Source: Chitinophagales bacterium
GTDB taxonomy: Bacteria > Bacteroidota > Bacteroidia > Chitinophagales > CAIODY01
Direction of reading: 5' to 3'
DNA: 42,850 nucleotides
Assembly (NCBI GenBank): GCA_026461075.1
Contig: JAPJNH010000134.1
Span: 1-42,850 of the forward strand
Below the pieces are notes generated by a model. That model saw nothing but the letters and a program-made list of their open reading frames with translations, was not told the DNA's origin and ran no database searches. Made by a program: the position numbers and the translations under genes. This document shows, one piece after another, positions 23,665 to 31,368 of this stretch (position 1 is its first letter; each line of letters opens with the position of its first letter).

Positions 23665-25827
23665 TTATTGGTGAATCACCAACTCACTGATTAGGTTATT
23701 TGCATGACCTAATTTCTCGATACACCACAACACATAACGGATATCCACGCAAATGGTACGCTTTTGATCTCCACTGAAATCAATATCACCACTCATCGCT
23801 TCCCAGTTACCATCGAACGCAATACCGATTTGTTCGCCATCTGCATTGATTACCGGAGAACCGCTATTACCACCAGTGATATCGTTAGTTGTCAAGAAAC
23901 ATACTTGCAAGGTTCCTGTCTTAGGATCTGCATAACGACCGTAATCTTTAGCCATTAATAGATTGTGCTCTTCTTGAGGAACTTTGAATTCAGGATTCGT
24001 ATTGTCTTCTTTTTCCAAGATTCCCTCTGCTGTTGTATAATGACGGAAACGAACTGCATCCAAACCATCATACTCCTTTACATTACCATAAGTCAAACGC
24101 AAAGTAGAGTTTGCATCTGGATAGAAAGCCTTTGAAGGATTCATTTCCAACATCGCTTTTGCAAAATCACGTTTCAATGAAATCAATTGATTGCTTAATT
24201 GAGTTGTTGTTGAAACTGCCGTACGACGGTAATGACCATAAATCATATCAATTAATTTGAACATTGGTTCATTACGAACTTGTTTGCTATCTAAACCAGC
24301 CAAGAAAGCTTTAAAATTTGCTTCGTTAGTCAATTTAGATTTCTTAATTAAAGAAGCAACATATTTATCAGCAGTTGCTTTGAGGTCTTTGCTCTTTGCA
24401 AAAATTGCTTTGAATTCTGCAGACTGTTGCTCAACAGGGATATCATTGTGCATCATTACCAAAAGCTGAGAAAGAATTTTCTTTTCAGTAGCTAAATTGA
24501 AATCTTTGTAGAATTCATCAGCACCTTCAGCAAACATTTCTACTGCTTTTTTCAATTCTTCAGGCTTAGTTTCAGCCTTGCCTGCAGCATCCCAAGTGCT
24601 CATGTAAACACCAATTAGGTAAGAAACCAATTGGTCGCGGGTAAATCCATAACGGATTACACTTTTATGTGCATCATAAACTTTTAGTCCATCATAAACT
24701 TTGTCTACGTTATCATAAAGAGAACCATACAATTCTTTACGGCTTGCGTCAGCTGCAATCCATTGCTTCATGACAGCTTCCTTACTACGAAGATTTTCAA
24801 CCGTACGTAAACGCTTTAATTGAGCTGTTTGGCCAATTGAATACTTATAATAGTTCATTTTTTGTGCGTAGACAGCAGCTAATTGAAGGTCAACGGCAGG
24901 ACTAGCATCCATGTCAGACTTCATAGTCTCAGTCATCATTTTCCAATACTTAATCCAAATAGGATTAGCTACATTTTGTACTACATCGATTTCACGACTG
25001 AATTCATAACGTTGTGTACGACCAGGGAATCCCATAATCATAGCGTAGTCGTTATTTTGAACACCTTTCAAAGAAATGGGCAAAAACTTCTTTGGCGTAT
25101 ACGGTTTATTATCTCCAGAATGAGCTGCAGGCTTATTATCAGCACCAGCATAAATACGCATGATACTGAAATCACCAGTGTGACGAGGCCACATCCAGTT
25201 ATCCGTATCTCCACCGAATTTACCAACTGATTCAGCAGGAGCACCTACTAAACGTACGTCAGTATATTTATCATAAACAAACAAGAAATATTGATTGCCA
25301 TTAAAAAATTCAGCAACCGTTACCATTTGGTATTTCTCTTTCTTTTCAGCCTTCGACAATGAATCCGTTATCTTTTTAACAATCATACGACGATCTTGCT
25401 CATTTTTACCAGCAACTGCAGGTAATACACTAGCAGTGATATCTGTGATATGATCCAAGATAGCAGCATAGGCAGTAGTTGTTAACTCCTGCTTTTTATC
25501 CAAAGCCCAAAAGCCATTTTCTAGGTAATTAGTACCTGTTGTAGATTGAGATTGAATGGCGTTAAAAGCACAGTGGTGGTTGGTGAATAATAAGCCTTCA
25601 TTACTTACTAATTCAGCTGTACAAAAACCACCTAAAGAAACGACAGCATCCTTTAAAGAAGAATGGTTAATGTCATAAACATCTTGCGCAGATAAACGCA
25701 AACCTGCCCTTTGCATGTCATTGTAGTTTTTACCAATTAAGGAAGGAATCCACATACCTTCGTCTGCAAGGGCAACAGAGATAAAATTGAATAGCACAAC
25801 GGCTATCAACAGTAACTTTTTAAACAT
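23665..25827 (-). CDS. S46 dipeptidyl-peptidase, DPP7-type
   Basis: Periplasmic dipeptidyl-peptidase that takes dipeptides from the N-terminus of peptides, the feeding system of asaccharolytic Bacteroidota. The 720-residue protein begins with a signal peptide (to about ALA, 22) and shows the S46 trypsin-like triad: His in FTNHHCAF (84-85), Asp in WPRHTGDF (about 219) and Ser655 in GGNSGSPV. The specificity residue 18 positions after the Ser is Gly673 in AFDGNWEAMSGD; in the well-studied Porphyromonas enzymes Gly here marks DPP7 (hydrophobic P1) and Arg marks DPP11 (acidic P1). So DPP7-type specificity is expected, an inference by alignment. The gene converges on the terminator after the kinase gene. 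Confidence 0.93.
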   Translation of the reverse strand: MFKKLLLIAVVLFNFISVALADEGMWIPSLIGKNYNDMQRAGLRLSAQDVYDINHSSLKDAVVSLGGFCTAELVSNEGLLFTNHHCAFNAIQSQSTTGTNYLENGFWALDKKQELTTTAYAAILDHITDITASVLPAVAGKNEQDRRMIVKKITDSLSKAEKKEKYQMVTVAEFFNGNQYFLFVYDKYTDVRLVGAPAESVGKFGGDTDNWMWPRHTGDFSIMRIYAGADNKPAAHSGDNKPYTPKKFLPISLKGVQNNDYAMIMGFPGRTQRYEFSREIDVVQNVANPIWIKYWKMMTETMKSDMDASPAVDLQLAAVYAQKMNYYKYSIGQTAQLKRLRTVENLRSKEAVMKQWIAADASRKELYGSLYDNVDKVYDGLKVYDAHKSVIRYGFTRDQLVSYLIGVYMSTWDAAGKAETKPEELKKAVEMFAEGADEFYKDFNLATEKKILSQLLVMMHNDIPVEQQSAEFKAIFAKSKDLKATADKYVASLIKKSKLTNEANFKAFLAGLDSKQVRNEPMFKLIDMIYGHYRRTAVSTTTQLSNQLISLKRDFAKAMLEMNPSKAFYPDANSTLRLTYGNVKEYDGLDAVRFRHYTTAEGILEKEDNTNPEFKVPQEEHNLLMAKDYGRYADPKTGTLQVCFLTTNDITGGNSGSPVINADGEQIGIAFDGNWEAMSGDIDFSGDQKRTICVDIRYVLWCIEKLGHANNLISELVIHQ

Positions 25828-25847
25828 TTTGGATAGATTTTAGGCCG

Positions 25848-25855
25848 TAAAGGTA
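25848..25855 (-). promoter_or_regulatory. Possible -7 box of the S46 peptidase
   Basis: TACCTTTA on the minus strand, one base from TAnnTTTG, 20 bases before the ATG. Confidence 0.35.
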
Positions 25856-25901
25856 CAAAAAAGCCTTAAAGACCTAAAATGACTTGCTAATGAAAATTTA
25901 A

Positions 25902-25990
25902 TTTTAGCGTAACCTCTAATAATAATTTCACTTGCATTTTAACAATCTATTCGGTAAAGCATAATTGATATTATTGATTTTTAGCGTAAC
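25902..25990 (+). repeat. 12-base direct repeat before the Bax-inhibitor-1 gene
   Basis: TTTTAGCGTAAC occurs at 25902-25913 and again at 25979-25990, starts 77 bases apart. The second copy overlaps the -7 region. The remainder of this 194-base gap is AT-rich. Confidence 0.6.
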
Positions 25991-25994
25991 TTTA
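25965..25994 (+). promoter_or_regulatory. Promoter of the Bax-inhibitor-1 gene
   Basis: TTG (25965-25967), a 19-base spacer, and TAACTTTA (25987-25994), near the Bacteroidota consensus. The ATG is 27 bases downstream. Confidence 0.55.
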
Positions 25995-26021
25995 ATTTAT
26001 TAACGCAAAAGATAAATTAAT

Positions 26022-26720
26022 ATGAATTACACAATTCTAGAAGAAGAAAAAACAAATACCACGGGCCTAACTAGATTGATGGGGCGTGTATATGGATGGA
26101 TGGGGGCTGCATTATTAATTTCTGCATTGAGTTCCTTATTATTCTTAAGCTCTGAAACGGCGCTGCAATTAGTTTTTGGAAACAGAATCGGATTTTGGGT
26201 ATTGATTATTCTAGAGTTTTTACTTGTAATAGGAATCAGCGGAGCTATTAATAGAATTAGTGCTAGTACTGCAACAGCCTTGTTCATTTTATATGCTATT
26301 TTGAATGGTATTACTTTATCTCCAATCTTGTTAATTTATACTGGTGCAAGTGTAGCAGCTACTTTTTTCATTACTGCCGCAACTTTTGGTGTAATGTCAA
26401 TAGCTGGTTATGTAACGAAGAAGGATTTATCTACGATGGGCTCTTATTTAATAATGGGTCTAATTGGTGTGATCATCGCTTCGGTAGTTAATATGTTCTT
26501 ACATTCAGAAACGATGGATTATATCATCAGTTATTTAGGGGTTTTCATATTCATCGGACTTACCGCTTATGACACTCAAAAAATCAAAACACTTGGTCAA
26601 GAGGCAATTAACAATGGCGCATCTATGCAGAAAATCGCAATTTTAGGAGCCCTTACATTATATCTCGACTTCGTTAACTTATTCTTATACCTACTTCGCT
26701 TGTTTGGCAGAAGAAAGTAA
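26022..26720 (+). CDS. Bax inhibitor-1/YccA family membrane protein
   Basis: A 232-residue protein with seven hydrophobic segments, from about 27-46 to the C-terminal LYLDFVNLFLYLLRLFG. The end matches the family signature (GALTLYLDFVNLF) and the TAYDTQKIK segment precedes it, the region of the conserved Asp pair that controls calcium leak in the characterised bacterial homologue YetJ. Probably an inner-membrane ion-leak or stress protein; the physiological role is open. ATG 27 bases after its promoter; a terminator follows. Confidence 0.9.
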   Translation: MNYTILEEEKTNTTGLTRLMGRVYGWMGAALLISALSSLLFLSSETALQLVFGNRIGFWVLIILEFLLVIGISGAINRISASTATALFILYAILNGITLSPILLIYTGASVAATFFITAATFGVMSIAGYVTKKDLSTMGSYLIMGLIGVIIASVVNMFLHSETMDYIISYLGVFIFIGLTAYDTQKIKTLGQEAINNGASMQKIAILGALTLYLDFVNLFLYLLRLFGRRK

Positions 26721-26743
26721 CAAATAACATTCCATTAAAAATT

Positions 26744-26774
26744 AAAGCCTTGAAAAAACATTCAAGGCTTTTTT
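26744..26774 (+). terminator. Rho-independent terminator after the Bax-inhibitor-1 gene
   Basis: AAAGCCTTGAA (26744-26754) pairs perfectly with TTCAAGGCTTT (26761-26771) around a 6-base loop, followed by a T-run to 26774. Confidence 0.9.
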
Positions 26775-26781
26775 ATTGTTG

Positions 26782-26789
26782 TAATTTTA
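26782..26789 (+). promoter_or_regulatory. -7 box of the DUF4249 gene, 4 bases before the ATG
   Basis: TAATTTTA, then acct, then the ATG at 26794. It sits just after the terminator's T-run. Confidence 0.4.
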
Positions 26790-26793
26790 ACCT

Positions 26794-27783
26794 ATGAAGA
26801 AGTATCTCGCTCTTTTTGCCTTTCTAAGCATTCTTACACTCACTTTTAGCGCATGTGAGAAAGACTTTAATATTACTATCCCTGCCTCAACAAAGAAAGT
26901 AGTCGTAGAAGGTTATATTGAAAACAACCTCCCGCCTTACGTTTTCTTAAGCAATACCTTAGATATTTTCGGTCCACTAAACGTTGCAAGTATTAGTTCC
27001 TCTTTTATTCACAACGCAAAAATCACCATAAGCGACGGAACAAACAGCTTTGATTTAAAAGAATATACAATCGATCTTGGTGCGAATAAATTTTACATTT
27101 ATACCATTAAGGGATTTGATTTTAGCGGTACAAGTGCCAATCAACAGTTTGTTCCAGGTATTGGTTTGGTAGGCATTGACTTAAACAATCCTCCTGATTT
27201 TACGCAAGTAGGTAAACTAAATAAAACCTACAAACTCAGCATTCAATTGGAAGGTGAAACAAGCCCTAGTATCACTTCAACAACAGAAATTAAATACGCC
27301 CAAAAGATAGATTCTTTGTGGGTTGAACCTCGTCCGGGCAAACCAGCAACAGATGAATTCGTTTCACTTTTTGCAAAGATTAGTGAGAAAGGTCCGGAGA
27401 GAAATTATTATAGATATTTCACTAAACGTAATAACGAAGGATTTCTTCCAGGTTACAATTCCATCTATGACGACAATTTTGTAAACGGCACTACATACAA
27501 TGTCCGTGTTCTTCGCGGTATTGACAAGACCCTTCCTGATTCAGTAGCCTTCAAAAACTACGGCTTATTTAGAAAGGGAGATACCATCACCGTGAAAATT
27601 GTTCAAATAGACAAGAATGTCTACGACTTTTGGAAGACCTTAGATTATGCGAATCAAAATACTGGTAATCCTTATGCCTCTCCAGGTAATGTAAAAACGA
27701 ATATCGTTGGCGGCTTAGGTGTTTGGTGTGGCTATGCGAGTTATAATTCTCCTGCCTACCAGACTTTAATTGTCCCTAAATAA
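26794..27783 (+). CDS. DUF4249 lipoprotein
   Basis: A 329-residue exported lipoprotein. The signal MKKYLALFAFLSILTLTFSAC ends in a lipobox-like FSAC, so Cys21 should be lipidated. The body has the DUF4249 start (VVVEGYIENNLPPYVFLSNT), beta-rich middle and the family ending GGLGVWCGYASYNSPAYQT. DUF4249 proteins in Bacteroidota are usually encoded beside a TonB-dependent receptor; here none is adjacent, so its partner is probably elsewhere. Function unknown. Confidence 0.86.
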   Translation: MKKYLALFAFLSILTLTFSACEKDFNITIPASTKKVVVEGYIENNLPPYVFLSNTLDIFGPLNVASISSSFIHNAKITISDGTNSFDLKEYTIDLGANKFYIYTIKGFDFSGTSANQQFVPGIGLVGIDLNNPPDFTQVGKLNKTYKLSIQLEGETSPSITSTTEIKYAQKIDSLWVEPRPGKPATDEFVSLFAKISEKGPERNYYRYFTKRNNEGFLPGYNSIYDDNFVNGTTYNVRVLRGIDKTLPDSVAFKNYGLFRKGDTITVKIVQIDKNVYDFWKTLDYANQNTGNPYASPGNVKTNIVGGLGVWCGYASYNSPAYQTLIVPK

Positions 27784-27785
27784 TA

Positions 27786-28448
27786 TTAGCAGTTAACTAA
27801 AAGCACTTTTTTAGTCTCGAAAAATTCCTGATTATAAAAAGTAGATATTTTGCATTCAAAAACTGGATAATTCGCTTCTGAAATTTCCTCTTCCAAATCT
27901 CCGCCCTTAATACATACGATACCTCTATATAAAGGGGTCACTTTATTCCAAGTGCCCATTATCTTCGTTTTATTCTGCTTTAACTTAGGTAAGGAGAATT
28001 GCATAAGCGCTCCTAAGCGGGTAACTGCCCGTGAAACCGTAAAATCGAAGTTTTCATGGATATCCTCCACTCTACTATGAATTGCACGAACATTGGTTAA
28101 TCCAATTGCTGTGGCCACTTCCTCTACAACTTTAATCTTTTTACCGATACTGTCTGCTAAAACAAACTGTACATTCGGAAACAAAATCGCTAATGGAATT
28201 CCAGGAAAGCCTCCTCCTGTTCCAATATCTAAGACCTTCGCTCCATCCTCAAATTTCATACATACAGCTAAGCCTAGAGAATGTAATAAATGATGTTCAT
28301 TGAAGGAGTCTGTGTCCTTTCTACTAATGACATTAATTTTGGCATTCCACTCTAAATACAAATCTTTTAGTGCCAAGAATTGCTGCATTTGCTTATCTGT
28401 CACATCAGGAAAATGCTGACGTATCAACACTTCGATAGTATCATCCAT
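27786..28448 (-). CDS. rsmG: 16S rRNA m7G527 methyltransferase RsmG
   Basis: SAM-dependent methylation of G527 in 16S rRNA. The 220-residue protein has the family layout: NVISRKD-type N-terminus (INVISRKDTDSFNEHHLLHSL), the SAM-binding loop VLDIGTGGGFPGIPLAI, LADSIGKKIKVVEEV, and the SRAVTRLG segment. Loss of RsmG gives low-level streptomycin resistance in other bacteria. The ATG overlaps the sigma-factor gene's end by 8 bases, so it is last in a GT2 - sigma - rsmG operon. Confidence 0.95.
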   Translation of the reverse strand: MDDTIEVLIRQHFPDVTDKQMQQFLALKDLYLEWNAKINVISRKDTDSFNEHHLLHSLGLAVCMKFEDGAKVLDIGTGGGFPGIPLAILFPNVQFVLADSIGKKIKVVEEVATAIGLTNVRAIHSRVEDIHENFDFTVSRAVTRLGALMQFSLPKLKQNKTKIMGTWNKVTPLYRGIVCIKGGDLEEEISEANYPVFECKISTFYNQEFFETKKVLLVNC

Positions 28449-29052
28449 TGGGGTTCTTTTTATATAAGGCTAGAAGAAAATCTTTAGCACGGAAAAGTTG
28501 CGCTTTAACCGTCCCTAAAGGAATATTTAATTGTTCAGCAATTTCCTCATAACTCAACTCTTGGAAATAGCGCATTTCGATCAACTGCTTGTACTTCGGA
28601 GCTAGTTTTGCTAAGGTTTCTTGCATATGCTCCACTCTTTGCTGCTTAATTAAAACTTCTTCCGGAGTCATTGCTTCAGAAGCTATTTTAAAACTACGAT
28701 CTAATTTGTCTCCCTTATCATTCGTACGTGACTCATCAATAGAAGTAGTTTCTAAACGCTTCTTACGTAAAAAATCAATCGCGTGATTGGTCGCACTTTT
28801 ATACAACCAAGTGCTAAAGGCCCATTGCGAATTATAATGAGAAATATTGGTAAAAATCTTCTCAAAAACCTCCATGGTAAGATCCTCAGAATCCTCTCTA
28901 TTATTAACCATCTTCAGGATTAAATAATAAACAGAATCCTTGTATTTAATCAACAGACGCTCAAAAGCACGAGGATTTGTTCCATTGATTGCACTTTGCA
29001 CCAATTGAAAATCATCTTTCGAACGTTCTGAGAAATTAGGATTTATTTCCAT
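28441..29052 (-). CDS. ECF-type RNA polymerase sigma factor
   Basis: A 203-residue sigma-70 family protein with region 2 (NNREDSEDLTMEVFEKIF and FSTWLYKSATNHAIDFLRKKR) and region 4 (LAPKYKQLIEMRYFQELSYEEIAEQLNIPLGTVKAQLFRAK, the DNA-binding helix-turn-helix), joined by an acidic linker. It directs RNA polymerase to an unknown promoter set. No anti-sigma factor gene adjoins it. Its ends overlap the GT2 gene (10 bases) and rsmG (8 bases), so it is co-translated with a glycosyltransferase and an rRNA methyltransferase. Confidence 0.93.
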   Translation of the reverse strand: MEINPNFSERSKDDFQLVQSAINGTNPRAFERLLIKYKDSVYYLILKMVNNREDSEDLTMEVFEKIFTNISHYNSQWAFSTWLYKSATNHAIDFLRKKRLETTSIDESRTNDKGDKLDRSFKIASEAMTPEEVLIKQQRVEHMQETLAKLAPKYKQLIEMRYFQELSYEEIAEQLNIPLGTVKAQLFRAKDFLLALYKKNPNG

Positions 29053-30176
29053 TTATTTGAAGGCTTTTTAATCACAGCAGGTAACATTACTATATTATAA
29101 ACGATAAGCAAAAGGTCGAATAAAGGGAACAACCAAAGCAAGTCTAATTCTTTCAACTTGTACATCGCGACAGAAAAATCAATCAACTGAACGACAAAGC
29201 GAACGCCGTAAGCAATCAAAACCCATTGCCAATGAAATCCTGTTACCAAAAGTGCTATCAAAAGTACATAAAATAAAGTATGCGTTAATGATTGTGCTCC
29301 TAACAAAAATTTATGAATACCACGATACAATTTACCTGTACTTAAATGACGACGTTTTTGCCACATCCAGTCGTTCCAAGTTCTCTTCGGATTTGAATAC
29401 ATGAATGTTTTTGAATCAATTTCAACACTCGTTATACTTCCCTTGGCAATTTTATTGACGAATAAATCGTCATCCCCTGAGATTACATTTGGCTGTTGAA
29501 TGTACCCTTTATTATCAAAGAACAATTGCTTGCGGTAGGCCATATTTCTGCCCACACCCATATACGGTACCCCACTCATTGCAAAATTTAGATACTGAAA
29601 AGCCGTCCAAAATGTTTCAAAACGAATGCATTTATTTAAAAAACCTCCTCCTTTATAATGAGGCGCATAACCTAAAACAAGCCCTTTATTTGAGTGAAAA
29701 TTGCGTTGCATGGTGAATAACCATGAAGGACTAGTAGGCGCACAATCAGCATCGGTAAAAACACACCATTCATAACTGGCCGCCTTTAAAGCTAAGGACA
29801 AGGCCAAACGCTTTCCCTTAAAGGTTCTAGACTCCTGACGTATATGAACAACTTTTAAATGCGGATATTGCATTTTTAAATTTGCCAGGAAATCATCCGT
29901 TCCATCTTCAGAATTATCATTGGCAACAATTACTTCAAAGGTAGGATACTGTTGCTCCAAAACGATACTCAAGTTCTTCTGCAAATTATCCAGTTCATTC
30001 TTTGCACAAATAATGACGCTCACTGGCGGAGCAGAATTAGGTGACTCTTTGCGCTTTGAACTAAAAAAAACGAAGCGACTGAACAATACCAGATAGTAGA
30101 ATAATTGCACCCCACCAACACCGATCAATGCATACCATAATATGCTCTGAATTAAATTCCAATTAATTTGCATCAT
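29043..30176 (-). CDS. Membrane GT2 family glycosyltransferase
   Basis: A 377-residue membrane glycosyltransferase. One N-terminal helix (about 13-33) precedes a cytosolic GT-A domain with VSVIICAKNELDNL, ANDNSEDGTDDF, the donor DxD as FTDADCAP, a GDDDLFVNK acidic site and QKRRHLSTG in the QxxRW position. Two C-terminal helices follow near 300-345. Product class (polysaccharide, lipid sugar) cannot be told. Start ATG at 30176; a strong promoter overlaps the 45-base divergent gap to tgt. First gene of the GT2 - sigma - rsmG operon. Confidence 0.88.
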   Translation of the reverse strand: MMQINWNLIQSILWYALIGVGGVQLFYYLVLFSRFVFFSSKRKESPNSAPPVSVIICAKNELDNLQKNLSIVLEQQYPTFEVIVANDNSEDGTDDFLANLKMQYPHLKVVHIRQESRTFKGKRLALSLALKAASYEWCVFTDADCAPTSPSWLFTMQRNFHSNKGLVLGYAPHYKGGGFLNKCIRFETFWTAFQYLNFAMSGVPYMGVGRNMAYRKQLFFDNKGYIQQPNVISGDDDLFVNKIAKGSITSVEIDSKTFMYSNPKRTWNDWMWQKRRHLSTGKLYRGIHKFLLGAQSLTHTLFYVLLIALLVTGFHWQWVLIAYGVRFVVQLIDFSVAMYKLKELDLLWLFPLFDLLLIVYNIVMLPAVIKKPSNKWK

Positions 30177-30180
30177 ATTA

Positions 30181-30211
30181 CAAAGCTAAAATTCTCTACC
30201 TTCGTCACCAA
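30181..30211 (-). promoter_or_regulatory. Promoter of the GT2-sigma-rsmG operon, 4 bases from the ATG
   Basis: On the minus strand TTG (30211-30209), a 20-base spacer, then TAGCTTTG (30188-30181), then four bases and the ATG. One of the best consensus matches in the window. Confidence 0.65.
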
Positions 30212-30221
30212 TTTATTCCTT

Positions 30222-31352
30222 ATGAAATTTACACGAATTGCTGTTGATAATCTCTCTAAAGCGCGCGCCTCTGTACTAAGTACTGAGCATGGAGATATTG
30301 AAACACCGATATTTATGCCCGTAGGAACAAGGGCTACCGTTAAAACCATCCGCCAGGAAGACTTGAAAGACCCCATAAAAGCGCAAATTATTCTTGGGAA
30401 CACCTATCATCTTTACCTACGTCCCGGGCTAGAAGTTTTACAAGGAGCTGGTGGATTGCATAAATTCATGAACTGGAATGGTCCCATTTTAACAGATAGT
30501 GGAGGGTATCAAGTGTATTCTTTGTCAAGTACCCGCAAAATCAAAGAAGAAGGCGTACGCTTCCAATCGCATATCGACGGATCCAAACATATGATTAGCC
30601 CAGAAGATGCGATGGATATCCAACGAAAAATTGGCGCAGATATTATTATGGCATTCGACGAATGTACGCCATGGCCTTGTGATTTTAGATACGCAAAAAA
30701 ATCGATGGAAATGACGCACCGTTGGCTGAAGCGCTGTTGCGAACGATTTGACCAGACCTCTCCCCTTTATGGCTATGAACAAAATTTATTCCCGATTGTA
30801 CAAGGAAGTACCTATCCTGAATTAAGAAAACAATCAGCTGAATTCATTGCAGAGCAAGATCGTGTTGGTAATGCAATTGGAGGGTTGAGCGTGGGTGAGC
30901 CGGCAGAGGAGATGTATAAAATGACGGAATTGGTTTGCAATATTCTTCCCGAAGACAAACCTCGCTATTTAATGGGCGTTGGAACTCCTATCAATATTCT
31001 AGAAAACATAGCTTTAGGAATCGATATGTTTGATTGCGTAATGCCTACCAGAAATGCACGTCATGGACTTTTATTTACTTGGGAAGGCGTTATCAATATT
31101 CGTAATAAAAAATGGGCCAATGATTTCAATCCAATAGATGCGAATTCTGAAAGTCCATTGAGTAAAAACCACACAAAAGCCTACTTATATCACCTCAATA
31201 AGGAACAAGAAATGTTAGGGGCAAGTATTGCGAGTGTTCACAATCTTACGTTCTATTTAGAATTGGTTCGTGAAGCAAGAAAACATATTATAGCAGGTGA
31301 TTTTTACCATTGGAAAAATAAAATGGTAGCACAGTTGGGCACCAAATTATAA
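30222..31352 (+). CDS. tgt: Queuine tRNA-ribosyltransferase (Tgt), zinc cysteines replaced
   Basis: Exchanges guanine-34 in tRNAs with GUN anticodons for preQ1. The 376-residue protein (ATG at 30222, MKFTRIAVD) has the TIM-barrel core: ILTDSGGYQVYS (Asp92), GGLSVGE, MGVGTP and the nucleophile region IDMFDCVMPTRNARHG (Asp271). The zinc motif C-x-C-x2-C-x25-H is present only as S309-x-S311-x2-S314-x25-H340: the spacing and His are intact but all three Cys are Ser. So a canonical structural zinc is unlikely, though the fold and active site look complete. Upstream in-frame codons lack an ATG. Confidence 0.95.
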   Translation: MKFTRIAVDNLSKARASVLSTEHGDIETPIFMPVGTRATVKTIRQEDLKDPIKAQIILGNTYHLYLRPGLEVLQGAGGLHKFMNWNGPILTDSGGYQVYSLSSTRKIKEEGVRFQSHIDGSKHMISPEDAMDIQRKIGADIIMAFDECTPWPCDFRYAKKSMEMTHRWLKRCCERFDQTSPLYGYEQNLFPIVQGSTYPELRKQSAEFIAEQDRVGNAIGGLSVGEPAEEMYKMTELVCNILPEDKPRYLMGVGTPINILENIALGIDMFDCVMPTRNARHGLLFTWEGVINIRNKKWANDFNPIDANSESPLSKNHTKAYLYHLNKEQEMLGASIASVHNLTFYLELVREARKHIIAGDFYHWKNKMVAQLGTKL

Positions 31353-31364
31353 GCAGTATCTTTG
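31335..31364 (+). promoter_or_regulatory. Promoter of lptG within the end of tgt
   Basis: TTG (31335-31337), a 19-base spacer and TATCTTTG (31357-31364), then aaag and the GTG start. The -33 element is in the tgt coding end. Confidence 0.65.
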
Positions 31365-31368
31365 AAAG

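Noticed and set aside
24883-25230. 115-codon plus-strand frame inside the S46 peptidase gene
   Set aside because: Antisense to an intact peptidase domain.
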